DNA from: Betaproteobacteria bacterium
Lineage (GTDB): Bacteria > Pseudomonadota > Gammaproteobacteria > Burkholderiales > SG8-39
Direction of reading: 5' to 3'
Assembly (NCBI GenBank): GCA_022340285.1
Contig: JAJDOG010000101.1
Coordinates: forward strand, 1-37,554
Length of the DNA: 37,554 nucleotides
How positions within the stretch are numbered: the first letter of the stretch is position 1; every line of letters starts with the position of its first letter. Below the pieces are notes generated by a model. It searched no databases, was not told where the DNA came from, and saw only the letters and a program-made list of their open reading frames with translations. This document shows, one piece after another, positions 21,264 through 28,680 of this stretch. The translations under genes and the position numbers were made by a program.

Positions 21264-21308
21264 CGTCGCTACGCGCGCATGGCGGTCGGGGGTAGGGCGC
21301 CCACACGG

Positions 21309-21737
21309 ATGAACACGGCGCGGCTCTTCGTCTACGGCACCCTGCGAAAGGACTGCCGCGATGGCATGCACCAGATGCTCGCGCAGCAGGCGAGATTCGT
21401 GGGGTATGCGCAAATCCGCGGACGTCTCTATGACCTGGGCGACTATCCGGGTCTGGTGAGCGCGACGGAGCATCGCGCCTGGGTGCGCGGAGAAGTGTAC
21501 GAGCTGGAGAACCCGTCCGCAGTGCTGGCGCGCCTGGACGACTACGAAGGATGCGGCCCCCATGATGCGAAGCCGCACGAGTTCGAGCGCACGCGGCGCG
21601 AGATCGTCCTGGAGAGCGCAGAGACCGGACTTGTCTGGGTTTACCTCTACGCGGGATCACTCGTCGGGAAGGATGAAATCCGGTCCGGAGACTATTGCCG
21701 CCGATTCGAGGAATCGGGCTCCGAGGAGTGCCGGTGA
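21309..21737 (+). CDS. gamma-glutamylcyclotransferase-fold protein
   Basis: This 142-residue GGCT/AIG2-like protein has the substrate-binding loop LFVYGTLRKDCRDG at the N-terminus. GRLYDLGDYPGLV, VRGEVYELENPSAVLARLDDYEG (in parts: VRGEVYEL, LARLDDYEG) and VWVYLYAGSL follow. The catalytic glutamate would lie in LDDYEG. This matches the small bacterial cyclotransferase family (YtfP-like). ATG 21309 is chosen because the YGTL loop should lie within the first ten residues. It starts 46 bp after the preceding reductase, and a membrane-protein gene follows 27 bp after the stop. Confidence 0.85.
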   Translation: MNTARLFVYGTLRKDCRDGMHQMLAQQARFVGYAQIRGRLYDLGDYPGLVSATEHRAWVRGEVYELENPSAVLARLDDYEGCGPHDAKPHEFERTRREIVLESAETGLVWVYLYAGSLVGKDEIRSGDYCRRFEESGSEECR

Positions 21738-21764
21738 GCCGACGCGCACGATCCGGGGCGTGAG

Positions 21765-22463
21765 GTGTTCGTCGGTCATCTCGGGGCAGGCCTGCTGGTG
21801 AAGCGGATCGAGCCCAGGCTCAACCTGGGGGTGCTCTTCGTCGCGGCGCTGTTCGTCGATATTCTGCTCTGGATGCTCGTGCTGCTCGGCGCCGAGTCGG
21901 TGGGAGCGCCTCAGTCCGCAGGGTCCGCGAGGTTTTTCACTTTCGAATTTCCCTATTCACACGGTCTCGTCGCGAACGTGCTCTGGTCCGCGCTCGCCGC
22001 GCTCGCCGGATGGTTCCTTGTCGCGCCCGCTGCATCGCGCCGCACAAGAGTGGCTTGGGCGCTCGGCCTCGCGGTTTTCTCCCATTTCGTGCTCGACCTG
22101 ATCGTGCACGTCCCCGATTTACCGATACTAGGCGAGCACTCGCCGAAGCTCGGATTGAGCTTATGGCGTCACATGCCCACCGCCTTGGCGCTCGAGCTGC
22201 TCCTGGCAGCCGGGGCCCTTGCGGTCTATCTGCATGCGGCCCGCCTCTCAGTCTGGAGGACGATCCTCATCTGCGGTACGGTCGCGGTGGCGGGAATCCT
22301 GACGGCTGCCGGTCCGTATATTTCTGGAGCGCCTCCGCCGGAGAGAATTCTGGCGCTGTCGTCCCTGGCAACCCTGATTGTCGTGACGGCGCTGGGCTTC
22401 GTCGTCGAGGGCCGCGTCGGGCTCACGGCGAACCGGCGGAATATTCTCGGCGTGAGTCAATAG
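21765..22463 (+). CDS. integral membrane protein, metal-dependent-hydrolase-like
   Basis: This 232-residue protein from GTG 21765 has about six membrane segments. Its start is VGHLGAGLLVKRIEPRLNLG, followed by FVDILLWMLVLLGAE, PYSHGLVANVLWSALAAL and FSHFVLDLIVHVPDLPIL. Conserved polar residues in membrane helices (HLGAG, D-I-L-L-W, SHG, SHFxLD) recall the YdjM-type family of membrane-bound metal-dependent hydrolases, though the resemblance is limited. Function unknown. The start after GGGGCGTGAG is only moderately supported. It is followed at 48 bp by a DUF1326 gene with its own ribosome site. Confidence 0.7.
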   Translation: MFVGHLGAGLLVKRIEPRLNLGVLFVAALFVDILLWMLVLLGAESVGAPQSAGSARFFTFEFPYSHGLVANVLWSALAALAGWFLVAPAASRRTRVAWALGLAVFSHFVLDLIVHVPDLPILGEHSPKLGLSLWRHMPTALALELLLAAGALAVYLHAARLSVWRTILICGTVAVAGILTAAGPYISGAPPPERILALSSLATLIVVTALGFVVEGRVGLTANRRNILGVSQ

Positions 22464-22510
22464 CGGTAGTATCGTCGACTCGGAACGACGGTCAAGAAGG
22501 AGCGGAGACG

Positions 22511-23134
22511 ATGACGGAAAAGAGGTGGAAGATCGCCGGCGAGTACATGGAGAGCTGCAACTGCGACTACCTGTGTCCGTGCATCTTCACCAATCCCCAG
22601 GCCGGGGCCACCTTCGATCAGTGCACGTCGCTGCAGATCTACCGCATCGAGCGCGGAACCTTCGACGATGTAGAGCTCGACGGTCTGGCCTTCGCGCTGA
22701 TCATCCGGTCGGGAAAGGTGATGTCCGACGGCAACTGGATCTTCGCCGGCGTCGTCGACGCGGCGGGCAATGACGCGCAACGCGAGGCGCTGACGCGAAT
22801 CGTCAGCGGCGAAGCCGGGGGGCCGCCCGGGCGCCTTCGCAAGACACTGGTCGGCGATTTTCGTGGGGTCGAGGCGCGGCCGATCACGTTCAGTGTGGAT
22901 GGCGCCAAGCGCGCCACCACCATCCCCGGCGTGCTCGAATTCGCCATCGAAGGTGTCCTGTCGCGGGCCAACAACGGCGAGCCGATCTATCTGGACAACG
23001 TGGCGCACGTCGCCGGCCGCAAGCTGGCTCTCGCGCGATCGAAGGAGACTCACATCCATTCCTTCGGCCTGGATCTGGACGTGGCGGGCAAGGGAAACAA
23101 CGGCCACTACGCGCCGTTCGCCTGGGCGGGCTAA
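22511..23134 (+). CDS. DUF1326 protein
   Basis: This 207-residue protein begins MTEKRWKIAGEYMESCNCDY, then LCPCIFTNPQAG. The CxCxxxCPC cysteine cluster at residues 16-23 is diagnostic of DUF1326. Further blocks are ALIIRSGKVMSDGNWIFAGV, ALTRIVSGEAGGPPG and ARPITFSVDGAKR. The cysteine cluster may bind a metal; no activity is established. AAGGAG lies 10 bp before ATG 22511. The frame is open for 500 bp upstream, but that part overlaps the membrane-protein gene and is not this family. Confidence 0.88.
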   Translation: MTEKRWKIAGEYMESCNCDYLCPCIFTNPQAGATFDQCTSLQIYRIERGTFDDVELDGLAFALIIRSGKVMSDGNWIFAGVVDAAGNDAQREALTRIVSGEAGGPPGRLRKTLVGDFRGVEARPITFSVDGAKRATTIPGVLEFAIEGVLSRANNGEPIYLDNVAHVAGRKLALARSKETHIHSFGLDLDVAGKGNNGHYAPFAWAG

Positions 23135-23181
23135 CGGCAGGTATTTAGGCTTTCACCGGAAGAGAGTCAACGGAGGTTCTC

Positions 23182-23718
23182 ATGAGCCGAAAGTGGACCG
23201 TCGAGGAGATGGAGAAGCGGGTCGCCCGCTTCAAGAAACTGACGCCACACCCGACGACGTTTCTCGATCAGGCATTTCCGGAGAACGAGCGCGACGTGTT
23301 CAACATCATTGGACGCGGCGTCTCCGAGGAAAAGGACGCGTCGGCCGAGATCACCGACGTGGATGGTTTCAACGTCCAGATGTCGCGCTGCAAGCCAGGG
23401 AAGGGCAACGCGCTCCATTCGCACACGACGATCGAGACGTTCATGCCGTTCAACGGTACCTGGGCCATCCACTGGGGTGACGAAGGCGAGAACCGCCTCG
23501 TTCTCGAGCAGTTCGATCTCGTCTCGGTTCCTCCGGGCGTCATGCGGTGCTTCCGCAACATCGGGAAGGAGGAGGCGTATCTGTTCACGATACTCGGCGG
23601 GACGGACCCGGGACGCGTGACGTGGTCGCCGGAGCTTTTCCGCAAGGCGAAGGCGCGCGGCTGGGATCTCGATGCGGAAGGCAATCTCGTCGTGAACGGA
23701 AAGACCTTCCGGGTCTAG
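23182..23718 (+). CDS. cupin-domain protein, 178 residues
   Basis: This cupin is longer than its neighbours in the window. After a helical N-terminus (EEMEKRVARFKKLTPHP) the barrel carries GKGNALHSHTTIETFMPFNG (metal motif 1: two histidines, Glu). Motif 2 is FDLVSVPPGVMRCFRNIG; the usual motif-2 histidine is replaced by cysteine/arginine (MRCFRN). The tail TWSPELFRKAKARGWDLD resembles cupins of aromatic or acetone metabolism. GGAGG is 9 bp before ATG 23182. It follows DUF1326 by 47 bp and precedes the nucleotidase by 12 bp, so co-transcription is probable. Confidence 0.8.
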   Translation: MSRKWTVEEMEKRVARFKKLTPHPTTFLDQAFPENERDVFNIIGRGVSEEKDASAEITDVDGFNVQMSRCKPGKGNALHSHTTIETFMPFNGTWAIHWGDEGENRLVLEQFDLVSVPPGVMRCFRNIGKEEAYLFTILGGTDPGRVTWSPELFRKAKARGWDLDAEGNLVVNGKTFRV

Positions 23719-23730
23719 ACGCTCGGCTCG

Positions 23731-24321
23731 ATGAGCAAGGGTTCACCCCCGCAGGGACCGCAGACCCGCCAGATTGCCCTGTTCGACCTCGATGGCACGC
23801 TTGCCGACTACGAAACGCGCATGCGCCGGGATCTCAGGAGGGTGCAGGCACCGGACGACCCGATTTACGCGCTGCACGACCGGCGCGCACCGAAGTATTT
23901 CGGCGTGCGGCTCGATCTCATCAAGGCCCAGACAGGCTGGTGGCTGAGCCTTCCGAAGCTGCCGCTCGGCTTCGACCTCCTCCGCCTCGCCCAGGAGTTG
24001 GGCTTCCAGGTCCAGGTCCTCACGATGGGGCCGCACAACACGGTGTCGGCCTGGGCGGAGAAGGTGCAATGGTGCCATCGGCACATCGGCAGAGCCGTCA
24101 AGGTCACGGTCACCGAGGACAAGAGCCTCGTCTACGGAAAGGTGCTTGTCGACGACACGCCGCGCTACGTGCTCGACTGGCTGGCCCAGCATCCCGACGG
24201 CTGGGGGATCGTCCCGGCTCAACCGTCAAACGAAGGCTTCACGCATCCGAGGGTGGTCCGCTATGACGGGACCAATCTGAGCAGAGTCCGCGCGGCGATG
24301 CGGGCGGCTTGGAAGTCGTGA
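23731..24321 (+). CDS. HAD-family 5'(3')-deoxyribonucleotidase-like phosphatase
   Basis: This 196-residue HAD hydrolase has motif I IALFDLDGTLADYETRMRRD, with the two catalytic aspartates. The cap-like region GWWLSLPKLPLGFDLLRLAQ, motif II QVQVLTMGPHN and a C-terminal motif VYGKVLVDDTPRYVLDW with the DD pair follow. The order matches the NT5C (pyrimidine/deoxy nucleotidase, type C) family. Likely substrates are 5'-deoxynucleotides. The gene is complete and ends 16 bp before a convergent ABM gene; no strong terminator is visible in the gap. Confidence 0.82.
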   Translation: MSKGSPPQGPQTRQIALFDLDGTLADYETRMRRDLRRVQAPDDPIYALHDRRAPKYFGVRLDLIKAQTGWWLSLPKLPLGFDLLRLAQELGFQVQVLTMGPHNTVSAWAEKVQWCHRHIGRAVKVTVTEDKSLVYGKVLVDDTPRYVLDWLAQHPDGWGIVPAQPSNEGFTHPRVVRYDGTNLSRVRAAMRAAWKS

Positions 24322-24337
24322 GGAGCGGTTCGAGCTC

Positions 24338-24685
24338 TCATTCGCCATGTGCCTTGCGCGAATCGTCGGGCGCCTCGGCACGATCGTGCAGGCCATAGCT
24401 CCGGATGACCTGCGCCACGCTCAACCGGTAATCGGCGAAGATCGCCTTGCGGCCCTGATCCTGGCTCTTGCGGTGCGCTTCGAGATTGCGCCATTGCTGC
24501 ACGGACTCCTCGTCGCGCCAGAACGACAGCGACAGCATCTTGCCCGGCTCGGTCAGGCTCTCGAAGCGCTCGATCGAGATGAAGCCCTCGACCTCGGCGA
24601 GGAATGGCCGCAGGCGCGCGGCCATGTCGAGGTAGGCGTCCCGCCGACCCGGATTCGGTTTCACCTCGAAGATTACCGCGATCAT
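24338..24685 (-). CDS. antibiotic-biosynthesis-monooxygenase-fold protein
   Basis: This 115-residue ABM-domain protein is on the minus strand. It starts MIAVIFEVKPNPGRRDAYLD, with FLAEVEGFISIERFESLTEP in the middle and KMLSLSFWRDEESVQQWRNL, EAHRKSQDQGR near the end. These are the standard strands and helices of the dimeric ferredoxin-like ABM family. The family includes quinone-forming monooxygenases and heme-degrading enzymes, and the W-x-N-L-E-A-H-R segment is shared by many uncharacterised members. ATG 24685 has AGGAG upstream (CGCAAGGAGGATCG on its strand). It is convergent with the nucleotidase. Confidence 0.82.
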   Translation of the reverse strand: MIAVIFEVKPNPGRRDAYLDMAARLRPFLAEVEGFISIERFESLTEPGKMLSLSFWRDEESVQQWRNLEAHRKSQDQGRKAIFADYRLSVAQVIRSYGLHDRAEAPDDSRKAHGE

Positions 24686-24792
24686 GTCGATCCTCCTTGC
24701 GCTCGTCCGCCACGACACGGGCAGTCGTACGCTACGATAACGCCTTTCAGGCGGAGTATCCAAGGCTACTGCGGCCACGGGCAAGATCGCGC

Positions 24793-24975
24793 ATGTTCAA
24801 GGTGCTCGGCATACTGCTCGCAGGGTACGTCCTCTACGCGATCATTCGTGGCGAGGTGGTCGCGAAGGCCGGCCCCGGCGCACGCCTGGTCGCCAAACGG
24901 GAATCCACGCGGTACTTCTGGATCGTGATCGCGATTTACTCGGGCTTGAGCCTCGCATTGCTCACCGTGTTCTGA
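24793..24975 (+). CDS. small membrane protein, 60 residues
   Basis: The ATG at 24793 gives MFKVLGILLAGYVLYAIIRG, EVVAKAGPGARLVAKRESTR, YFWIVIAIYSGLSLALLTVF. Two membrane segments flank a basic loop, so the protein spans the membrane twice with both ends on one side. The GEVVAKAGPGARLVxRxES type of loop occurs in widespread small proteins of unknown function. The stop is followed after 1 bp by the GTG of the DUF488 gene, which suggests coupling. Confidence 0.65.
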   Translation: MFKVLGILLAGYVLYAIIRGEVVAKAGPGARLVAKRESTRYFWIVIAIYSGLSLALLTVF

Positions 24976-24976
24976 C

Positions 24977-25384
24977 GTGGCTATCTCGGTCAAGAGGGTG
25001 TACGAATCGCCCGCGGCCGACGACGGGCTGCGCGTGCTCGTCGATCGCCTGTGGCCTCGCGGGCTCTCGAAGGCCGCTGCACGAGTCGACCTTTGGGCCA
25101 GGGACCTGTCCCCGTCCAACGAGCTGCGCAAGTGGTACGGACACGATGCGGCGAAGTGGCCGGAATTCAAACGTCGGTACCGGGCAGAACTTGCGGCGCA
25201 CGCGGATGCGCTCAAAGAGCTGGCGACACGAGCCCGACGGGGCAAGGTCACGCTGCTCTTCGGGTCGAAGGAGCCGCGTCTCAACAATGCATACGCCCTC
25301 CGGCAGATTCTGCAGGTTCGCATGCGGACTGCCAGTCCGACCGGTCGGCGCAAGGCGCCCCGCCGATCGCGGGCCGTCGCGTAG
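24977..25384 (+). CDS. DUF488 family protein
   Basis: This 135-residue protein of DUF488 (YeaO-like) starts at GTG 24977. Diagnostic blocks are VKRVYESPAADDGLRVLVDR, LWPRGLSKAAARVDLWARDL, PSNELRKWYGHDAAKWPEFK and LFGSKEPRLNNAYALRQIL, which usually reads AxxxxxNHAxVLxxxL. The family has no proven activity. The C-terminal 20 residues are basic (GRRKAPRRSR) and extend beyond the domain. It is coupled with the small membrane-protein gene before it. Confidence 0.85.
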   Translation: MAISVKRVYESPAADDGLRVLVDRLWPRGLSKAAARVDLWARDLSPSNELRKWYGHDAAKWPEFKRRYRAELAAHADALKELATRARRGKVTLLFGSKEPRLNNAYALRQILQVRMRTASPTGRRKAPRRSRAVA

Positions 25385-25409
25385 AATTTGCCCATCAAGG
25401 AGGGCGAGC

Positions 25410-25823
25410 ATGAAGGTCGACGGCGGTTGTCATTGCGGTTTCATCAAGTACGAGGCGGAGGTCGACCCCGAGAAGGTCATGATCTGCCACTGCACCGATT
25501 GCCAGACCCTCTCTGGTTCGGCGTTTCGCACGGTCCTGCCGGTTCCGAAAGAGCGGTTCAGGATGCTGAGCGGACAGCCAAAGATCTATGTGAAGATCGC
25601 CGAAAGCGGATCCAAGCGCGCGCAGGCGTTCTGCCCCGAATGCGGCACGCCGATCTATGCGTCGGCCGTGAGCGATCCGCCAAGTTTCAACGTCCGAGTG
25701 GGCACGTTACGCCAGCGCGCAGAGTTGCCCCCGAAGGCGCAATTCTGGTGCCGATCGGCGCTGGGATGGGTCATGGACGCGGCGCCCAAGCAAAGTCTGC
25801 ATCAGCGCGGCGCCGGGACCTGA
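25410..25823 (+). CDS. GFA-family (glutathione-dependent formaldehyde-activating-like) zinc protein
   Basis: This 137-residue GFA-fold protein starts MKVDGGCHCGFIKYE and has the zinc ligands CxC (residues 7, 9), CHCTDCQ in ICHCTDCQTLSGSAFRT, and CPECGTPIY. The complete cysteine set suggests two zinc ions. The family is named after formaldehyde activation, but most members are not proven to do this. AAGGAGGGCGAGC precedes ATG 25410. The gene is followed by two hairpins and a convergent secreted-protein gene. Confidence 0.88.
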   Translation: MKVDGGCHCGFIKYEAEVDPEKVMICHCTDCQTLSGSAFRTVLPVPKERFRMLSGQPKIYVKIAESGSKRAQAFCPECGTPIYASAVSDPPSFNVRVGTLRQRAELPPKAQFWCRSALGWVMDAAPKQSLHQRGAGT

Positions 25824-25872
25824 CGGTCCCGGGCACATTCACCTATACATATTTCGGGCGTTAGCGCGCCCG
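25813..25872. terminator. two hairpins between convergent genes, probable bidirectional terminator
   Basis: CCGGGACC (25813-25820) pairs perfectly with GGTCCCGG (25825-25832) around TGAC, with the GFA stop codon at its loop. A second stem, CGGGCG (25855-25860) with CGCCCG (25867-25872), lies 22 bp later, 8 bp before the end of the opposite gene. Neither has a long T-run, although ATATTT precedes the second. The position between convergent genes supports a termination role. Confidence 0.5.
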
Positions 25873-25879
25873 TGATCGA

Positions 25880-26557
25880 TTACTGCGCCGCGAAGCAGTA
25901 GAGCAGTCCATCACCGCCGGTGGGACGCACCTTCTCCTGGCTGCAGCCGAGCGTCGGGTGAGCCGAATTCCAGGAAGTCGCCCAATTGGCTGCGGTCGGG
26001 CCGGAGCGATCATGATGGCCGACCATCGCCGAGCCTTCCGTTGCGCCGCTCGTCCAGTTGCCGCAGGTCATGTCGGGAAACGGAGCCCCGGGAAAGGCCG
26101 TGCCGTCGGGTCGCGACCCGGTCAGAATGTCGTGCTTGTTGGGCTTGTCCCCGCGTGCATTGACCGGCTGACCCTTCTCGTCCAGTGCCGTCTGTTTCGA
26201 CAGGTTGTTGCTGGCCGAGTGCAGGTCCTCGACACTCTTGGCGATGACGACGCCCTTGGCGTTCTGCCAGGGACCGGTGCCGATACGGTCGCGCGCATTG
26301 ACGAAGTTCGGGTCACTCAGCTTTGGCGCCTGCGTGCTCAGGTAGGCGCGCCACGTCTTGTTGCCCGCTCCGGCCGCAGCGGCGAGCGTCTGGCAATGCT
26401 TGTCCGCGCCCTCCAGGCCGCCGAAATCGCCGCCCTTTCCGGAGCCCACGCTCGTGACGAAGAAAGTCATTGCGGATTGCTGTGCCTGCACGCCGCCGGA
26501 CAGGCCGAGCGCCAGCAGCGCGATCAAAGTGGTGAGGCATGAAGCCCATTTCCTCAT
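25880..26557 (-). CDS. secreted lectin/endostatin-like-fold protein
   Basis: This 225-residue protein on the minus strand has a signal peptide at residues 1-25 (TLIALLALGLSGGVQA cut before QQ). The mature part has FFVTSVGSGKGGDFGGLEGA and DKHCQTLAAAAGAGNKTWRA, YLSTQ, ARDRIGTGPWQNAKGVVIAK, KHDILTGSRPDGT, TCGNWTS and LLYCFAAQ. The DxHCQxLAxAAGxGxxTWRAYLST and final LYCFA motifs are those of a widespread family of bacterial secreted proteins predicted to have a C-type-lectin/endostatin-like fold, with conserved cysteines forming disulfides. Function unproven. GGAGGAA precedes the ATG at 26557. It is divergent from the membrane protein at 26792. Confidence 0.8.
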   Translation of the reverse strand: MRKWASCLTTLIALLALGLSGGVQAQQSAMTFFVTSVGSGKGGDFGGLEGADKHCQTLAAAAGAGNKTWRAYLSTQAPKLSDPNFVNARDRIGTGPWQNAKGVVIAKSVEDLHSASNNLSKQTALDEKGQPVNARGDKPNKHDILTGSRPDGTAFPGAPFPDMTCGNWTSGATEGSAMVGHHDRSGPTAANWATSWNSAHPTLGCSQEKVRPTGGDGLLYCFAAQ

Positions 26558-26791
26558 TGCGTTCCTCCGGTTGTGTTTGAGTTCGCCTTGGCGAGAGCGA
26601 TTCCGGCCACAGGCGCGACACCATAAACACTCGTGCGACGGTTCCTATTCCCGCCGGAATCGGTTTTCCCGCGCGCAGCAGCGTCGTCGTCCGACGACAT
26701 CGATTTGACGCGCCACCGCATGGGGCCGAAACTCGGTGCAGGGCACGCTGAACACACGGTGCGAGCCCGATTTCCGTTGGAGGGACGCGAC

Positions 26792-27067
26792 ATGCGAGTG
26801 AGCATCACGGCTTTGGCCTTGACGGCCGGTATCTTCTGGGGCGGGGCGATCTTTCTGGTGGCGTTGTCGGCGCTGATCTGGCCCGGCTACGGCGGGGCTT
26901 TCCTGGATCTCGCCGCGTCCATCTACCCGGGATATCGCCCGGGACCCGGAATCGGGCCGCTGGTCACCGGAACGCTCTACGGCTTGGTCGACGGCGCGAT
27001 CGCGGGAGCGCTGTTCGGCTGGATCTACAATCTTCTGGCGCGCCGCTTCACGGCCGGCGCAAGCTGA
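26792..27067 (+). CDS. small membrane protein, 91 residues
   Basis: Starting at ATG 26792 with TTGGAGGGACG upstream, the protein has two membrane segments, ALALTAGIFWGGAIFLVALS and TGTLYGLVDGAIAGALFGWI. These flank a loop with PGYGGAFLDLAASIYPGYRP. The W-G-G, SIYPGY and GxxDGxxxGxxxGWxYN features are shared by a common family of small bacterial membrane proteins of unknown function. It precedes the SDR gene by 31 bp, with a ribosome site for each gene. The 234 bp upstream (26558-26791) contain the divergent promoters and no gene. Confidence 0.75.
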   Translation: MRVSITALALTAGIFWGGAIFLVALSALIWPGYGGAFLDLAASIYPGYRPGPGIGPLVTGTLYGLVDGAIAGALFGWIYNLLARRFTAGAS

Positions 27068-27098
27068 CGCGATAGAACCGACGAAAGGCAGAAGGGGC

Positions 27099-27869
27099 AT
27101 GTCAGATCCGCTCGCGAAATTCAGCCTAGAGAACAGGGTGGCGATCGTGACGGGCGCCACCGAGGGAATCGGCAGGGGAATGGCGATCGGGCTCGCCGAG
27201 GCCGGTGCGGACGTGGTGGTCTGTGGGCGACGGGAGGATGCGCTACGGGAGGTTCAGGCCGACGTCGCACGCACCGGCCGGCGCGGCGAAGCGTGCCCGC
27301 TCGACGTGTGCAAGATGGCGGACATCGAGCGGCTGAAGGACTTCACGCTGAAGGGGTTCGGCAAGGTGGACATTCTGGTCAACGCGGCGGGCTTCACGGT
27401 GACCAAGCCCGCCTGGGACATGACCGAGGACGAGTGGGACCGTATGGTCGATACCGGGTTCAAGGGGCTCTTCTTCAGTTGCCAGATCATCGGCTCTGCG
27501 ATGCGATCCCGCGGATACGGAAAGATCATCAACCTGAGCTCGACGTTCAGCCGCAGCATTATCAACGGGCGGTCGGTGTACGGCGGCATCAAAGCCGGCG
27601 TCACGCACCTCACCGAGGCGCTCGCCATGGAGTGGGCGCCCGACGGGATCCGGGTGAACGCCCTGGCGCCGACGGCGGTGCTCACGCCGAGCCGGGAGAG
27701 CCTCCTGCAGGGCGAGGTACTCGAGCGAATCCTCTCGCGCATACCGCTCGGAAGGCTTGCAACTCCGGACGATCTAACCGGGGCCGCGGTCTATCTTGCG
27801 AGCCCGGCATCGGATTTCGTCACCGGCCAGACACTCTTCGTGGACGGGGGCTGGGTCGCGGCCAGCTGA
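27099..27869 (+). CDS. short-chain dehydrogenase/reductase (classical SDR)
   Basis: This 256-residue SDR has the cofactor motif VTGATEGIGRG, then NAAG in ILVNAAGFT. The catalytic residues are the serine in INLSSTFS and the Tyr-x-x-x-Lys in SVYGGIKAGVTHL. The C-terminal block ASPASDFVTGQTLFVDGGW is typical of FabG-like members. ARREDALREV after the second strand (CGRREDA) suggests NADPH preference. Substrate unknown. The Asn-Ser-Tyr-Lys tetrad is intact. It faces the TauE/SafE gene at its 3' end with 21 bp between; no strong terminator is visible. Confidence 0.9.
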   Translation: MSDPLAKFSLENRVAIVTGATEGIGRGMAIGLAEAGADVVVCGRREDALREVQADVARTGRRGEACPLDVCKMADIERLKDFTLKGFGKVDILVNAAGFTVTKPAWDMTEDEWDRMVDTGFKGLFFSCQIIGSAMRSRGYGKIINLSSTFSRSIINGRSVYGGIKAGVTHLTEALAMEWAPDGIRVNALAPTAVLTPSRESLLQGEVLERILSRIPLGRLATPDDLTGAAVYLASPASDFVTGQTLFVDGGWVAAS

Positions 27870-27890
27870 TCGGCAGGTTCACCCCGCGCG

Positions 27891-28655
27891 TCAGGCGAGC
27901 AGAGTGCGCATGCCGTCGTAGAGCAGCTTGCATCCGGTGACGAACACGAAACCGTAGACGATGCGGAAGAAGATCGTCCGGCTGATGTGTTTACGCAGCA
28001 GGATGCCGATCACGATGCCTGCGGCCGCTGCGGGCGCGAGCACTGCTGAGGTCGCGAGATTGGTCGCGTCGAAGAGACCGAGCGCCAGGTAGGGTACGAC
28101 TTTCGTCGCGTTGATCACCGCGAAGAACACGATCGTGGTGCCTGCGAAGAGCACCTTGTCCAGTTGCTGGCGGAGCAGGTAGAAATTGAGCGGCGGTCCG
28201 CCTGCGTGCGTGACGAAGCTCGTGAATCCCGAGACGGTGGCCCAGATGCGGCCGCTCGTGTCGCTCGCGCGGGCGGCGTGCGGCGCGGTCGGGCGCAGGC
28301 CGTCGATGACGAATGCGAGCGAGATGACGCCGAGCAGAATCCTGATCCAGTGATCGGCGAGAAAACGGAACGTCAGCCATCCGATGACGATTCCGACGAG
28401 GCCGGCGGGCAGGATGATGCGCATGATTCGCCGGTCCCATTGCCCGCGGTATGCGTAGAGCCCGACCGCGTCCATGAGCATGAGGATGGGCAGCATGATC
28501 GCCGCTGCACGAGCCGGTGCGATGGTGAGCGCGATCAGCGGAACGGCGAGGCTTCCGATTCCGCCGCCGAACCCGCCCTTGGCAACGCCGGTGAGGACGA
28601 TCGCCGGGATCGCCGCGGCGTAGAACCACGGGTTGTCGATCAGGCCCGCGAACAA
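27891..28655 (-). CDS. TauE/SafE-family sulfite/organic anion exporter
   Basis: This 254-residue membrane protein from TTG 28655 is the last gene of the minus-strand operon. Two half-repeats are visible. The first begins with AIVLTGVAKGGFGGGIGSLA, the second with TSFVTHAGGPPLNFYLL. The GxxKGGFGGGxG and HAGGPPxxxYLL motifs define the TauE/SafE family of sulfite and organo-anion exporters. About eight membrane segments fit the length. It starts 25 bp after the acyl-CoA ligase stop. A role in exporting a sulfite or small-acid product of the pathway is possible (inference). No strong ribosome site is seen before the TTG. Confidence 0.85.
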   Translation of the reverse strand: MFAGLIDNPWFYAAAIPAIVLTGVAKGGFGGGIGSLAVPLIALTIAPARAAAIMLPILMLMDAVGLYAYRGQWDRRIMRIILPAGLVGIVIGWLTFRFLADHWIRILLGVISLAFVIDGLRPTAPHAARASDTSGRIWATVSGFTSFVTHAGGPPLNFYLLRQQLDKVLFAGTTIVFFAVINATKVVPYLALGLFDATNLATSAVLAPAAAAGIVIGILLRKHISRTIFFRIVYGFVFVTGCKLLYDGMRTLLA

Positions 28656-28680
28656 GCGCGGACGCCCGGACTACGCGTCA